A DNA stretch of 64,000 bases from positions 1 through 64,000 of the forward strand of contig JAJNBJ010000019.1 in assembly GCA_021155965.1 (NCBI GenBank), read 5' to 3'. This DNA is from Flavipsychrobacter sp. GTDB taxonomy: Bacteria; Bacteroidota; Bacteroidia; Chitinophagales; Chitinophagaceae. The stretch's first letter is position 1; each line of letters begins with the position of its first letter. Made by a program: the position numbers and the translations under genes. Shown piece after piece: positions 46,023-55,595 of this stretch. A model generated the notes under the pieces. The model saw only the letters and a program-made list of their open reading frames with translations, made no database searches and was not told the origin of the DNA.

Positions 46023-47381
46023 TTGAACGAAACCGGCACAGTAAATAACCTTGGCGTATCTACCACTAACGGACAGATATTAAGGCTTGCTGCGCCTATA
46101 TCGCTGGCTTTGCTGATACCACAGTTGAGCTTTTTTGCCAATACGGTGTTCCTGGGCAGGCTGGGCATACGCGAACTGGGTATTAACGGCATTACCGGGG
46201 TATTTTACCTTATCCTGTCTATGATAGGCTACGGCCTTAGCAACGGTATGCAGATACAGATGGCACGCCGTGCAGGCGAGGGCGATAAAAGAGGGCTGGC
46301 TGAGACCCTTACCAATGGTGCGATGCTTTCCATAGTGTTCTCGCTGGGGCTTATGCTGCTCACACTTTGGTTTTGCCCCCTGTTATTCGGATACAGCCTT
46401 AACGACGGAGATAATTTTTCCTTAAGCATAGGCTTCATCTATATTCGGGTATGGGGCCTGCCATTCCTTATGATCAGCCAGCTTATCTCAGCCTTTTTTA
46501 TTTCCATAGGGCGTTCAAAGCTGCTCATCTATGGTTCCATTGTAGCAACGGCTACAAATATCCTGTTCGACTACCTGCTTATATTTGGCAAGGGTGGGTT
46601 TCCGGCAATGGGTTTCAAAGGCGCTGCACTGGCATCGGTGATAGCTGAAATATTATATGCCATCACCATGATCAGCATGTTCTTTGGTAGTAAGCTAAAT
46701 AAAGAATTCCCTGTCTTTAACTTCCGCCATTTCGATCTTGAATTATCGCAACGTTCCCTGAAAGTAGCATCCCCACTTATTGTGCAGTTCTTATTCAGCA
46801 TTGGTGGCTGGCTGGTGTTTTTCATTTTTATAGAGCATTTGGGTGGGCAATCGTTGGCGGCATCGCAGGTACTGCGCAATATTTTTGGGTTAGTAGGTGT
46901 GGGCACATGGGCATTGGCCACCACATGTAACACCATGGTGAGCAATATTATAGGCCAGGGCAAGCGCAGGGAAGTGGTTGGCGTGATCATAAAAATATGC
47001 AAGCTTAGCTTCCTCTACGCTGTGGTAATTTGCGTGATACTGCTTGCTTTCTCGCAGCAATTCCTTTCTATCTACTCCAGCGACCTTTCCCTGATAGATT
47101 TTGCCATTCCCAGCCTTCGTGTAATTGTGCTGGCTACACTTATTATGTCGCTCTCCACCGTGGTATTTAACGGAGTGGTTGGCACAGGCAATACCCTGGT
47201 AAACCTTACCATAGAAATGACCTGTGTGGGCATTTATCTTGTGTATTGCTATTTCATTATTTACGTGTGGCATAGCCCCTTATACCTCTGCTGGGGCTCA
47301 GAATTCGTTTACTGGATAGCCCTGCTCATAGCCGCCGGCTTTTACCTGAAAAGTGGCAGATGGAAAGGAAAAGACATCTAG
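46023..47381 (+). CDS. MATE family efflux transporter
   Basis: 452 residues, twelve membrane helices in two halves. TTNGQILRLAAPISLALLIP, FFANTVFLGRLGIRELGING, GLSNGMQIQMARRAGEGDKR and, in the second half, NTMVSNIIGQGKRREVVGVI are MATE marks. The start is TTG at 46023; no ATG gives a full first helix. It is distinct from the MATE gene at 30972 (little similarity by eye). Substrate unknown. Followed by a secreted-protein gene whose start lies 48 bp beyond its stop. Confidence 0.9.
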   Translation: MNETGTVNNLGVSTTNGQILRLAAPISLALLIPQLSFFANTVFLGRLGIRELGINGITGVFYLILSMIGYGLSNGMQIQMARRAGEGDKRGLAETLTNGAMLSIVFSLGLMLLTLWFCPLLFGYSLNDGDNFSLSIGFIYIRVWGLPFLMISQLISAFFISIGRSKLLIYGSIVATATNILFDYLLIFGKGGFPAMGFKGAALASVIAEILYAITMISMFFGSKLNKEFPVFNFRHFDLELSQRSLKVASPLIVQFLFSIGGWLVFFIFIEHLGGQSLAASQVLRNIFGLVGVGTWALATTCNTMVSNIIGQGKRREVVGVIIKICKLSFLYAVVICVILLAFSQQFLSIYSSDLSLIDFAIPSLRVIVLATLIMSLSTVVFNGVVGTGNTLVNLTIEMTCVGIYLVYCYFIIYVWHSPLYLCWGSEFVYWIALLIAAGFYLKSGRWKGKDI

Positions 47382-47428
47382 TTTCTTTGGAATTATGGAA
47401 TTACTGGACTTTTGTGTCTGTTATTCAT

Positions 47429-48223
47429 ATGAGAATGCCGTTTCTGCTATTCTTACTGATCCTTTGTAGCATCGCCGTATCTGCTGAGGACTATAAAAAG
47501 TGTACGTATCGATACTTCAAAAACAAGAAGGTGTCAACCTCTGAATGTTATGATGCCAATAACCGTTTTGGCAAAGTCCGTGCCTATAACCTGAAAGGTG
47601 AACTGATCTATGAAAATGAGATACGAAAGATAGGCGGAAGCGCACATGTGCAATTTGAGTATTATGCCAATGGCGCAGTTAAAAAAGCATCCTGGCGTAG
47701 TGCGCCGGATGGTGGCATACAATGGTATAGTTCTGTAACTACTTTTTCAGAAGATGGCAAGAAGACCGGTGAAACAGAGCATAACTGGGACGACTACCAC
47801 CACGTACGTACAATAAAACAAGAACCTCCCAAACAGTTCGTAAAGAAAGATACTTCCAATGTTGTTACCTGTGCCATTATTTATTCATCAGAGTTTTGGT
47901 TCATTAACAAAACGAAATATACTGTAACAGTAGATGCAACACGGGGAGAAGAACATTACACTACCACACTAAAACCCGGTCAGCAATTAAAAGGAGGGCA
48001 GCTTGTGCTTGCCGAACAGTTTGACAATATTGAGAAATATTATAAATTTTCAACACATACTACTGGCATGAGAGGTCAATACCTCCTCATTCGCCCATCG
48101 AAACAAGCGCCTATCGATAAAACCAGGGAAGTAAGGCAGTATTATTATGATATAATAGCCATTAATGAAGATACACCACACTATAAAAGTGTTAAACCCC
48201 TGGAAAGTTACCAGCAGCATTAA
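47429..48223 (+). CDS. Secreted protein with MORN-like segments, unknown function
   Basis: A start at 47429 gives 264 residues with a signal peptide (MRMPFLLFLLILCSIAVSAE). Residues about 40-125 show a MORN-2-like pattern (KVRAYNLKGELIYENEIRKI, FEYYANGAVKKASWR, TTFSEDGKKTGETEHNWDDY). The C-terminal half is beta-rich (YTVTVDATRGEEHYTTTLKP). Function unknown. A long in-frame upstream extension overlaps the MATE gene and is rejected. A strong terminator follows. Confidence 0.6.
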   Translation: MRMPFLLFLLILCSIAVSAEDYKKCTYRYFKNKKVSTSECYDANNRFGKVRAYNLKGELIYENEIRKIGGSAHVQFEYYANGAVKKASWRSAPDGGIQWYSSVTTFSEDGKKTGETEHNWDDYHHVRTIKQEPPKQFVKKDTSNVVTCAIIYSSEFWFINKTKYTVTVDATRGEEHYTTTLKPGQQLKGGQLVLAEQFDNIEKYYKFSTHTTGMRGQYLLIRPSKQAPIDKTREVRQYYYDIIAINEDTPHYKSVKPLESYQQH

Positions 48224-48229
48224 ATCTTA

Positions 48230-48272
48230 AAAGCAAGAGAGCCGCACTTAAAAAATGCGGCTCTCTTGCTAA
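48230..48272. terminator. Terminator between two convergent secreted-protein genes
   Basis: A 15-bp perfect stem AGCAAGAGAGCCGCA / TGCGGCTCTCTTGCT with a 9-nt A-rich loop, 9 bp after the preceding stop. Confidence 0.85.
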
Positions 48273-48290
48273 ATCCCAACCCCTGGGAAA

Positions 48291-48749
48291 TTATTCGTTC
48301 TTATCATATGCCAGGTTGAATATCTGGTCATCACCCATCACCAGCCACACTTTGTCCATATCTTCGTTGGTGAATTTGTGATGGAAGCAGAAATACTGGT
48401 AGTGCGTTTCACTGCCTTTTACATTGTATTCACATGCATAATCACCATCTTTAGCTACCGTGGTATAGCTGCGTATCAGCTTGCCATTCTTCAGCAATAT
48501 CATGATCTTGTAGTTATTCCAGTCCAGGCTGTTCTTAGCATTATTGATGATGGCAGCCTTCACATTGGTATATGGGTCAACATCTTTCCCTTCCACATAG
48601 TTGTAGGTAGTGGGGTAAAAACCGAATACGAAATTGATAGTTTTACTATCGTTACTGATCAGTTCGTAATAGAACGGATTTTTCTTCTGGGCGTTCGATG
48701 CTATCGAAAGGAGCAGAAGGGCGGCGAGCATTAATTGTTTTTTGAACAT
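48291..48749 (-). CDS. Small secreted protein of unknown function
   Basis: A start at 48749 gives 152 residues with a signal peptide (MFKKQLMLAALLLLSIASNA). The mature part is a compact beta-rich domain: YELISNDSKTINFVFGFYPT, NYKIMILLKNGKLIRSYTTV and FCFHHKFTNEDMDKVWLVMG. No family is recognised. A TACCAC-N4-GTGGTA palindrome lies 64 bp upstream, between this gene and the response regulator on the same strand. Confidence 0.6.
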   Translation of the reverse strand: MFKKQLMLAALLLLSIASNAQKKNPFYYELISNDSKTINFVFGFYPTTYNYVEGKDVDPYTNVKAAIINNAKNSLDWNNYKIMILLKNGKLIRSYTTVAKDGDYACEYNVKGSETHYQYFCFHHKFTNEDMDKVWLVMGDDQIFNLAYDKNE

Positions 48750-48812
48750 ATTGTGGTGAGTTTTTGTGTTATAATTATTATGCAATATTAACTAAGGCTA
48801 AAGCTAATGAAA

Positions 48813-48828
48813 TACCACTATCGTGGTA
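48813..48828. promoter_or_regulatory. Perfect palindrome TACCACTATCGTGGTA
   Basis: 6-bp arms around TATC, located 10 bp after the response-regulator stop and 64 bp before the secreted-protein start on the minus strand. It has the same arms and spacing as 33924-33939. It could also form a short hairpin. Confidence 0.55.
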
Positions 48829-48838
48829 TTTTTCAGCT

Positions 48839-49495
48839 TTATATAGCCAGCGCATACAGGCCTTTAGGCTTGGGAAAAACTTTATTTAACGCATCGGTAC
48901 GCGAATTCACCTGCAATTTTTCATATATATTATGAATATGCTTGCGCACAGTTTCTATATTAATGAACAGTAGTGAAGCTATCTCTTTGTAACGATAACC
49001 CTTTGACAGATAATCGAGTATCTCCTGTTCCCTTGCCGAAAGCTTGTCGAGCTCCTTATTTACTTTTTCCTCCTTCGCCTGAAAGAAAGTGAGCACTTTC
49101 CGGGCTATCTGACTGCTCATAGGCGCTCCGCCATTGTAGGCATCGGCAATTGCCTCCAATATCTTTGTAGGAGTGGTTGATTTAGTGAGGTAGCCCGTAG
49201 CACCTGCCTGAAGCGCATTGAATATATTCTCCGGGTCCTCCAGCGAGGTACACATAATGAACTGCATCTCAGGGCATAATGCCTTCAGCTTTCTTACACT
49301 CTCGATACCGGTAAGCCCGGGCAGATGTATGTCCACCATCACCACATCTGGTTCCAGCTCGGGTATGGCGCTTATTGCGTCTTCGCCATTTTCATAAGTG
49401 GCCACGCATTTATACCCCTCGCTGCCGTTTATCAGTACGGCCAGCATATCGCGGGTGTCTTTCTGGTCTTCTATTACTGCTACTCTGATTGTCAT
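48839..49495 (-). CDS. NarL/FixJ-type response regulator
   Basis: 218 residues. Receiver domain (1-120): VAVIEDQKDTRDMLAVLING, phospho-acceptor Asp in DVVMVDIHLPGLTGIES (about residue 55), the conserved Thr in IMCTS, and Lys in GATGYLTKS. LuxR-type HTH at the C-terminus: LSAREQEILDYLSKGYRYKE, IASLLFINIETVRKHIHNIY. It lies 51 bp after the kinase gene, so they form one unit. Dimeric NarL-type regulators bind short palindromes; the nearby TACCAC-N4-GTGGTA sites are candidate targets. Confidence 0.93.
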   Translation of the reverse strand: MTIRVAVIEDQKDTRDMLAVLINGSEGYKCVATYENGEDAISAIPELEPDVVMVDIHLPGLTGIESVRKLKALCPEMQFIMCTSLEDPENIFNALQAGATGYLTKSTTPTKILEAIADAYNGGAPMSSQIARKVLTFFQAKEEKVNKELDKLSAREQEILDYLSKGYRYKEIASLLFINIETVRKHIHNIYEKLQVNSRTDALNKVFPKPKGLYALAI

Positions 49496-49546
49496 AACTA
49501 AGTATATAAGATGATGTAAAAGTACTCACCAGGCAAATACCTGCAA

Positions 49547-52500
49547 TTACATTAAAGTGGTATTTTCCCTGAACAGCAGTTTTTCGAACGGTACAGTTAT
49601 ACTGATAGTGGTATTACCGGGTACCGAAGCAATGTTAAACGCTCCGCCTATCTGCTCTATGCGCTGCTTCATATTCCTCAGGCCATTCCCCCGCCCTTTT
49701 AGATGCGTCATGTCAAACCCCTTGCCGTTATCCTGCACTCTTATGTTTAATAAATTATTGTCCACAGCGAGGGATATGCTGATCTGGTTTGCTTGTGCAT
49801 GTTTGATACAATTATTGATCGCCTCTTTCGATGTCAGGAATATATTCCGCTGCGCTTCCCTCAATATGCGCATCTGTGGCACAATATCCGGAAAACGGAG
49901 TGTAACATCTATAGGCATATGCTCCAGGTAGTCTGCACAATATTCCCTTAATCTCGCTACTAATTGTTCCAGCGTGGTATTTTCAGGGTTAAGCACCCAG
50001 ATAAGATCGCGCATATTGTCCACCAGTTCTTTAGAGGTCGATGAGATGTGCTGTATATCTTCCTTCAGGTTCGCATCACCCGCAACTTTCTTTTTAGCCA
50101 GCTCTGCCATCAGTGATATTTTAGACAGGCCTGAACCAAGATCGTCATGCACATCTTTGGAAATACGTAACCGCTCCTTATACAGTAATTGCTGCTTCTC
50201 CAGTTCCCGTGTTCTTGCTCGCACCTTTTGCCTTACGTATAACCGTATACTGAGCACAGCTACGGCAACTGCTACAATAACCGACAATAACCTAAACCAC
50301 CACGTTTCCCAGAATGGCGGGTGTATGATGATCTTCATCGTCAAAGGCTCCTCATTCCACACCCCTTCGTTATTGCTCGCCTTCAGCATGAACGTATATT
50401 CGCCCGGCCTGAGGTTGGAGTAACGCACCCTGTCATTGGCAGTATATACCCAGTCTTTATCCAACCCCACCAGCATATAAGCAAAGTGGTTTTGGTCCGG
50501 ACGGGTGAATTCAAGCGCCCGCAGGGAAAAACTGACCGTATTTTTTTTATACGGCAGCTCGAGTACCTGTACATAATTAGCAGTATCCCAAGCAAAGAGC
50601 GAATCGTTGATAAATATCTCTGCAATTGCAGGCTGTGCCGGGTGCACGTTTGGCTTCACCTGCACCGGGTTGAACCAATTGATACCAGCAATGCCTCCAA
50701 AGTATAGCGTACCGTCTTTACCCACATAATATGCTCCGGTATTGAACTCATTAGATTGCAGCCCGTCTTTTGAAGTATAATTAATAAAGTCAGCGGTTAT
50801 TTTTTCCACATAGTGCACTTTTACAAACGACAGCCCTTTGTTGGTGCTTATCCAAAGCATACTATCGTTCTGGGGTAGTATAGCATATACACAACTGTTT
50901 GCCAGTCCCGCAGACTCATCAAAAGTGGCAGTCTTTTTTGAGATCGTATTATAAGCCACCAGCCCTTTTTCAGTGGCTATCCATAAAACCGGCGTACGGG
51001 TACTCTTATAAAAATGCCGGACAGCTATACGGTCGAAGGCTTCCTCGAGCACCTGTAAAACTGTATCCTGCAGCATCCTGATCTTCAGGTAACCACTTCT
51101 TTTGCCCACATTTATCACACCATCTTTTTCCAGGTGAAGATTATAAGTATAGGAACTTACATGTTGGCGGGTACGGTTAACACGTGGCCTTTTTATCACA
51201 ACGGCATCACCTTCAAAATACAACGAAAAAAAACTGAGGTTAGTGCCTAAAAGATAATGGCCTTTCTTCCACTCCACCATCGAAAAAATGATAGGGTCCT
51301 CGGGTGAATTTTCAAGGGTCAGGGGCAACCTTGCCTGTTTCTTTACAGACCCGGTCAGCCGGTCAAGCCAGAGGATATAACTCCCTATTGCCGCTACCAC
51401 ATAGCCGGCAGAGTCTTTGAACAAAGTGGATACCAGGAATGTTTCTATCGGCACGTGTAGCGGCACAGTTTTCTGCTGTTGTGTTACCGGGTCATAAATG
51501 ATCAGGCCGTTGTTATAAGTCCCTATCCATATTTTCCCGGAATCATCCCGATAAATGCTCTTTGCCATAAATGAGCTACCGTTCCCTATCACAGATACAT
51601 CAGGTGCATAACAGAAAAATTTAGGCTGCTTTATATCCAGTTTGAATAAGCCATTACCTTCCGTTCCCACCCATAGGTTTTGCGAGCGGTCTATGAATAA
51701 GCAGTTGACGGGATTATTCTGAAAACTAATTAGCTCAAAGGCACGTGTGCCCAGGTTGAATTTCCCTATTGCACCGTCATTCATACAGCCCAGGTAAACC
51801 GTATGTGTGGCTTCATCCTCCGCGCAGCTCTCCCATATCATTGGCTTGTTGCCCGCCTCATTTTTTAGTGGCACAAACTCTGCATTCCTGGTGCCGGTAT
51901 TATAGAAATATATACCACCTACGGCAGTAAGCAATAGCCTGCCATCATGCAAGAGGTTAACACTGGTAATATCGTTACTATGCAGCAGCCGTTCATCTTT
52001 TTGTTTCTTTTTATCAAAGAATAACAGCCCCGCATCGTCTGCTATCCACAAGCCCTCAGCCGTAGTCACACCATTATAGATGGGAAAAACCCTGGGCGAT
52101 TTTAACTGCAATGAGTCAGTAAACGGGTACAAGGTCTTTTGCAATGTTGTGGCGTTGATCTGAAAAACACCTATCCGCAATACCGAAGCCCACACATACT
52201 CACTATCCATTGCTAACAGGTGAGCGGCATTTCTGTTTGCATCGTAGTCTATAACAACCTTGTATTTTCCATTCCGGGTATTCATAAAAGACAGCCCGGC
52301 ATCCGTACTCATCCAGAACCGGTTAGCCCTGTCTTCAAAAACACTGGAGTTGATATTGCGGTCCTTCATTTGCGATGCCAGCGTATCATTGAACCGGCTT
52401 TTATACACCACAAAGTCTTTGCCATCATATCTATCCAGCCCATCGCCGGTGGCAAACCACATAAAACCATGTGCGTCCTGTAGTATATGATTGACTGAAT

Positions 52501-52606
52501 TTTGAGACAGTCCATCCTCCACAGTTATATGCTGCAGCCGCAAAATGCTTTGAGCATTTAGCTTTTGTGAGAAAAGAACACTTAAAAAAAGCAGTAGCTG
52601 TTTCAT
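49547..52606 (-). CDS. Two-component propeller sensor histidine kinase
   Basis: A start at 52606 gives 1,019 residues. Signal peptide (MKQLLLFLSVLFSQKLNA), then a periplasmic seven-bladed propeller region with repeats like LSQNSVNHILQDAHGFMWFA and DGLDRYDGKDF, a Y_Y_Y domain (YMLVGLDKDWVYTANDRVRY), one membrane helix (LLSVIVAVAVAVLSIRLYV), a HisKA_3 dimerisation domain (RISKDVHDDLGSGLSKISLM; phospho-His in DVHDD), and a HATPase with DNGKGFD and RGNGLRNMKQRIEQ. Unlike hybrid HTCS proteins it lacks a receiver and HTH; the regulator is encoded next door. The ligand is unknown; many relatives sense carbohydrates. Confidence 0.93.
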   Translation of the reverse strand: MKQLLLFLSVLFSQKLNAQSILRLQHITVEDGLSQNSVNHILQDAHGFMWFATGDGLDRYDGKDFVVYKSRFNDTLASQMKDRNINSSVFEDRANRFWMSTDAGLSFMNTRNGKYKVVIDYDANRNAAHLLAMDSEYVWASVLRIGVFQINATTLQKTLYPFTDSLQLKSPRVFPIYNGVTTAEGLWIADDAGLLFFDKKKQKDERLLHSNDITSVNLLHDGRLLLTAVGGIYFYNTGTRNAEFVPLKNEAGNKPMIWESCAEDEATHTVYLGCMNDGAIGKFNLGTRAFELISFQNNPVNCLFIDRSQNLWVGTEGNGLFKLDIKQPKFFCYAPDVSVIGNGSSFMAKSIYRDDSGKIWIGTYNNGLIIYDPVTQQQKTVPLHVPIETFLVSTLFKDSAGYVVAAIGSYILWLDRLTGSVKKQARLPLTLENSPEDPIIFSMVEWKKGHYLLGTNLSFFSLYFEGDAVVIKRPRVNRTRQHVSSYTYNLHLEKDGVINVGKRSGYLKIRMLQDTVLQVLEEAFDRIAVRHFYKSTRTPVLWIATEKGLVAYNTISKKTATFDESAGLANSCVYAILPQNDSMLWISTNKGLSFVKVHYVEKITADFINYTSKDGLQSNEFNTGAYYVGKDGTLYFGGIAGINWFNPVQVKPNVHPAQPAIAEIFINDSLFAWDTANYVQVLELPYKKNTVSFSLRALEFTRPDQNHFAYMLVGLDKDWVYTANDRVRYSNLRPGEYTFMLKASNNEGVWNEEPLTMKIIIHPPFWETWWFRLLSVIVAVAVAVLSIRLYVRQKVRARTRELEKQQLLYKERLRISKDVHDDLGSGLSKISLMAELAKKKVAGDANLKEDIQHISSTSKELVDNMRDLIWVLNPENTTLEQLVARLREYCADYLEHMPIDVTLRFPDIVPQMRILREAQRNIFLTSKEAINNCIKHAQANQISISLAVDNNLLNIRVQDNGKGFDMTHLKGRGNGLRNMKQRIEQIGGAFNIASVPGNTTISITVPFEKLLFRENTTLM

Positions 52607-52730
52607 TATAATAGCCATTAAAAATATTGCTATTTAGCGGATAATTACATACCGTTTAGCGGGTATTTAAGATCAAATGTGCCCTTTGTATAGCTTTGGC
52701 TAAAATCATGTGAGTTTTGTAATATTGTTT

Positions 52731-53174
52731 ATGGAAGAATTTGAACTTAAAGGGTACGGCGGGTCAATAAAGTTAGTTATCAAAGAAGTACCTGACTTCC
52801 CTCACTCAACCAGCCCTTTTGGCGGATATGATGCATCTTGTTCTGTAAAAATCAAATCGCCGAATTATGAGGTAAATGATTTAATATGGATCACTACCAA
52901 TGATATTTATGAATTTTGCCACCAAGTTCAAATTTGCCAGGAGCAGTTATGCGGTGAAGCCATTTTTGATTCTTATGAAAAGAATTTGAAAATGCAGGTT
53001 GTATATGATGAAAGAGGGCATTGTATTATTAAAGGCGGTCTTGAACGAAATGGTGAGGATACTTATAGACTGATATTTGAGCTAACAAGTGATCAAACCT
53101 ATATTAATGCTTCGTTGAAACAGATGCAAGCTTTTGTTCAAAAATATGGCGGAGCAACGGGTATCGAACATTGA
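52731..53174 (+). CDS. WapI-like immunity-type protein
   Basis: A start at 52731 gives 147 residues: EEFELKGYGGSIKLVIKEVP, YDASCSVKIKSPNYEVNDLI, WITTNDIYEFCHQVQICQEQ, and a C-terminal YRLIFELTSDQTYINASLKQ. The strand order and the LxLxIxGYxxP start with a WIT/LTWEVEDL-like middle resemble WapI/DUF6228-type immunity or orphan immunity proteins. No toxin gene is adjacent. The similarity is weak and by eye. Confidence 0.5.
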   Translation: MEEFELKGYGGSIKLVIKEVPDFPHSTSPFGGYDASCSVKIKSPNYEVNDLIWITTNDIYEFCHQVQICQEQLCGEAIFDSYEKNLKMQVVYDERGHCIIKGGLERNGEDTYRLIFELTSDQTYINASLKQMQAFVQKYGGATGIEH

Positions 53175-53222
53175 ATAAGTAGCCTGAAAGGCTTCACTGC
53201 GAATGACCCGGATGAAAATTTT

Positions 53223-53312
53223 TTAACCACAAGGGTACCAAGGCATAACACAGAAGATACAAAGAATATCTTTGTACCCTTTATGAACGACCTTTGTGCC
53301 CCTTGCGATTAA
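53223..53312. repeat. Imperfect inverted repeat, intergenic ACCACAAGG/CCTTGTGG-type element
   Basis: The left arm holds AACCACAAGGGTACCAAGG and GATACAAAG; the right arm holds CTTTGTACCC, CCTTTGTGCC and CCTTGCGATT, with partial complementarity over about 40 bp each side. Elements of this composition (ACCACAAAGGCACAAAG) recur in many Bacteroidota genomes between genes. It lies between convergent genes. Confidence 0.5.
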
Positions 53313-53318
53313 ATTTTC

Positions 53319-54755
53319 TTAGAATTCAGCGTTCTTCGGTGTGCGGGGGAAAGGAATTACGTCGCGTATGTTGGTCATACCGGTAACAAACAATACTACG
53401 CGCTCAAAACCCAGCCCGAAACCCGCATGCGGCACAGCACCAAAACGGCGGGTATCCAGGTACCAGTACATCTCATCCACAGGTATGTGCATTTCCTGCA
53501 TGCGCTGGGTTAGTTTATCCAAACGTTCTTCCCTTTGCGAACCGCCCACTATCTCACCAATACCCGGAGCTAGTATATCCATAGCCGCTACAGTTTTGCC
53601 ATCATCGTTCTGGCGCATGTAGAAAGCTTTTATCTCTTTAGGGTAGCCCGTAACAATTACCGGCTTTTTGAAATGCTTTTCCACCAGGTAGCGCTCATGC
53701 TCGCTCTGCATATCTATACCCCAGCTCACATCATACTGGAATTTCTTCTTCTTGTAAGCAGGTGACTCCAGCAGTATGTTAATAGCATCTGTATACGTGA
53801 TGCGCTCAAATTTATTGTTCAGTACAAATTCCAGTTTTTCTATCAGGCCAAGCTCGCTGCGCTCGTTCATCGGTTTTTGCTTCTCCTCATCTGCCAGGCG
53901 CTGAGCGAGGAACTCCAGGTCTTCCCTGTTGTTCTTCATGGCATAGTCAATAATATATTGCAGCAGGTCCTCGGCAAGGTCCATGTTGTCATATATATCA
54001 TTGAAGGCAACCTCCGGTTCTATCATCCAGAATTCCGCAAGGTGGCGTGCTGTATTCGAATTTTCCGCACGAAAGGTAGGCCCGAAGGTATATACCTCGC
54101 TGAAGGCCATAGCACCCAGTTCTGCCTCCAATTGCCCGCTCACAGTAAGGTTGGTAGCACGGCCAAAAAAGTCTTCTTTAAAATCTATAGTACCATCCTC
54201 ATTATGCGGTGCATTATCAAAGGGCAGTGTTGTTACTTTGAACATCTCCCCTGCACCTTCTGCATCCGACGCCGTGATGATTGGCGTATGCAGGTACACA
54301 AAGCCACGATCGTTAAAGAATTTATGTATGGCGTATGCCAGCGTATGCCTTACACGGAACACTGCGCCAAATGTATTGGTACGGAAACGCAGGTGCGCTA
54401 TCTCGCGCAGGTACTCCAGGCTCGGCTTGTTCTTAAGCTGCAGCGGGAATTTTTCCGGGTCGCACTCGCCAAGTATCGTTATAGTATCTGCCTTTACTTC
54501 GTACTTCTGTCCCCTGCCCTGTGAGGGTATCACCGTTCCATCCACGCTTACAGAAACACCGGTATTAATGGCTTTTACAATTGCCTCATCGGTGCCCAGT
54601 TCTATCACCACCTGCAGGTTGCCCATGCAGCTCCCATCATTCACGGCTATGAACTGGTTATTGCGGAACGAGCGCACCCATCCCTTTATATTTACTTTAT
54701 ATTCGCTTTTATCGCTGTTTAAGATGTCTTTGATCTTTGTCCTGCGTTGTGTCAT
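53319..54755 (-). CDS. asnS: Asparaginyl-tRNA synthetase
   Basis: 478 residues, normal length. OB-fold anticodon-binding N-terminus ([20 protein letters not shown]), then the class II core: motif 1 in [20 protein letters not shown], motif 2 in [20 protein letters not shown], and motif 3 in [16 protein letters not shown] near the C-terminus. The motif-2 FRAENSNT and a bulky insert distinguish AsnRS. The 5' leader has a small hairpin just before the ATG. Single gene. Confidence 0.96.
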   Translation of the reverse strand: MTQRRTKIKDILNSDKSEYKVNIKGWVRSFRNNQFIAVNDGSCMGNLQVVIELGTDEAIVKAINTGVSVSVDGTVIPSQGRGQKYEVKADTITILGECDPEKFPLQLKNKPSLEYLREIAHLRFRTNTFGAVFRVRHTLAYAIHKFFNDRGFVYLHTPIITASDAEGAGEMFKVTTLPFDNAPHNEDGTIDFKEDFFGRATNLTVSGQLEAELGAMAFSEVYTFGPTFRAENSNTARHLAEFWMIEPEVAFNDIYDNMDLAEDLLQYIIDYAMKNNREDLEFLAQRLADEEKQKPMNERSELGLIEKLEFVLNNKFERITYTDAINILLESPAYKKKKFQYDVSWGIDMQSEHERYLVEKHFKKPVIVTGYPKEIKAFYMRQNDDGKTVAAMDILAPGIGEIVGGSQREERLDKLTQRMQEMHIPVDEMYWYLDTRRFGAVPHAGFGLGFERVVLFVTGMTNIRDVIPFPRTPKNAEF

Positions 54756-54761
54756 ATTATT

Positions 54762-54775
54762 CCCGCATACGCGGG
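54762..54775 (-). promoter_or_regulatory. Hairpin in the asnS leader
   Basis: CCCGC / GCGGG with a 4-nt loop, 6 bp upstream of the asnS ATG. It would cover the ribosome-binding region. Confidence 0.35.
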
Positions 54776-54837
54776 CAGTTTTTTGAGACCGCGAAATTAA
54801 GGCTAGTTTCTATTTAGAAAAAAAGTATTTACGTAAG

Positions 54838-55215
54838 TTACTTTACAAAAAAGAGGTACTTGACCGCCAGCACCAGCAAAAGCCCACCGAAAATTCTCTT
54901 TAAGGTAACTTCTTCCAGGTTTAGGGCAAACTTACTGCCAAAGTAGCTGCCAACAACAAATGCTACCATCAGCACGCCTGCTATTTTAAAGTCCACGTAA
55001 CCGGCTTTATAATAATTGAACACCGCCAACAACCCTATCGGCGGCAGCATCAACGCCAGCGATGTGCCCTGCGCCATCTTCTGGCTCATGGCAAATACCA
55101 TTACCAGCACAGGCACTATCACCACACCACCTCCTATACCTACCAAGCTGCTGAGTACACCTGCTAATAAGCCTATTGCCAGCAAACCCATTATTGTCAT
55201 CATGTTCAAATTCAT
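54838..55215 (-). CDS. TauE/SafE family permease, half-size
   Basis: 125 residues and four membrane helices: GLLAIGLLAGVLSSLVGIGG, VVIVPVLVMVFAMSQKMAQG, TSLALMLPPIGLLAVFNYYK and GLLLVLAVKYLFF. The GxGGGxxxVPxL and AQGTSL blocks are the N-terminal-half signature of TauE/SafE transporters. Full-length members have two such halves; this single-domain form probably dimerises. Such proteins export sulfite, sulfoacetate or related anions; the substrate is unknown. Confidence 0.85.
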   Translation of the reverse strand: MNLNMMTIMGLLAIGLLAGVLSSLVGIGGGVVIVPVLVMVFAMSQKMAQGTSLALMLPPIGLLAVFNYYKAGYVDFKIAGVLMVAFVVGSYFGSKFALNLEEVTLKRIFGGLLLVLAVKYLFFVK

Positions 55216-55524
55216 ATTGATATTATTTGAGGTAAATATTACTGCAAATACGCCTATCGCTTTACAAAGAAAAAAATATCAGCAAAAATACAAAGGAAAT
55301 AGCTCTCATTTACGTCTATATGCCTGGGAGCATATTTTCACCACCCCGTGCTCATTTTAAAAAGACTAATCTGTTAGCCTATTTGAGACAATAATTATTT
55401 ACTCCATTCGTTTTTAGGTTTCGTTACAAAAAGATAACAGATGACGTATAGCACGTTATATCCAAACGATTATTTTTGGCAAAATATTTTCCATTCCTGT
55501 AATTGTTTTTCAGGGGTGGACTTA

Positions 55525-55532
55525 TATCTTTG
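55525..55532 (+). promoter_or_regulatory. -7 promoter box (TATCTTTG) of the exb-tonB operon
   Basis: An exact TAnnTTTG match, with TTG-containing sequence about 20 bp upstream (55503-55509), 63 bp before the exbB ATG. The leader is AT-rich. Confidence 0.5.
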
Positions 55533-55595
55533 CAAACGCACAAAAATTTTTTATCATTAATTATATCAGAAAACACAAAAACTAAAATCAAATTT

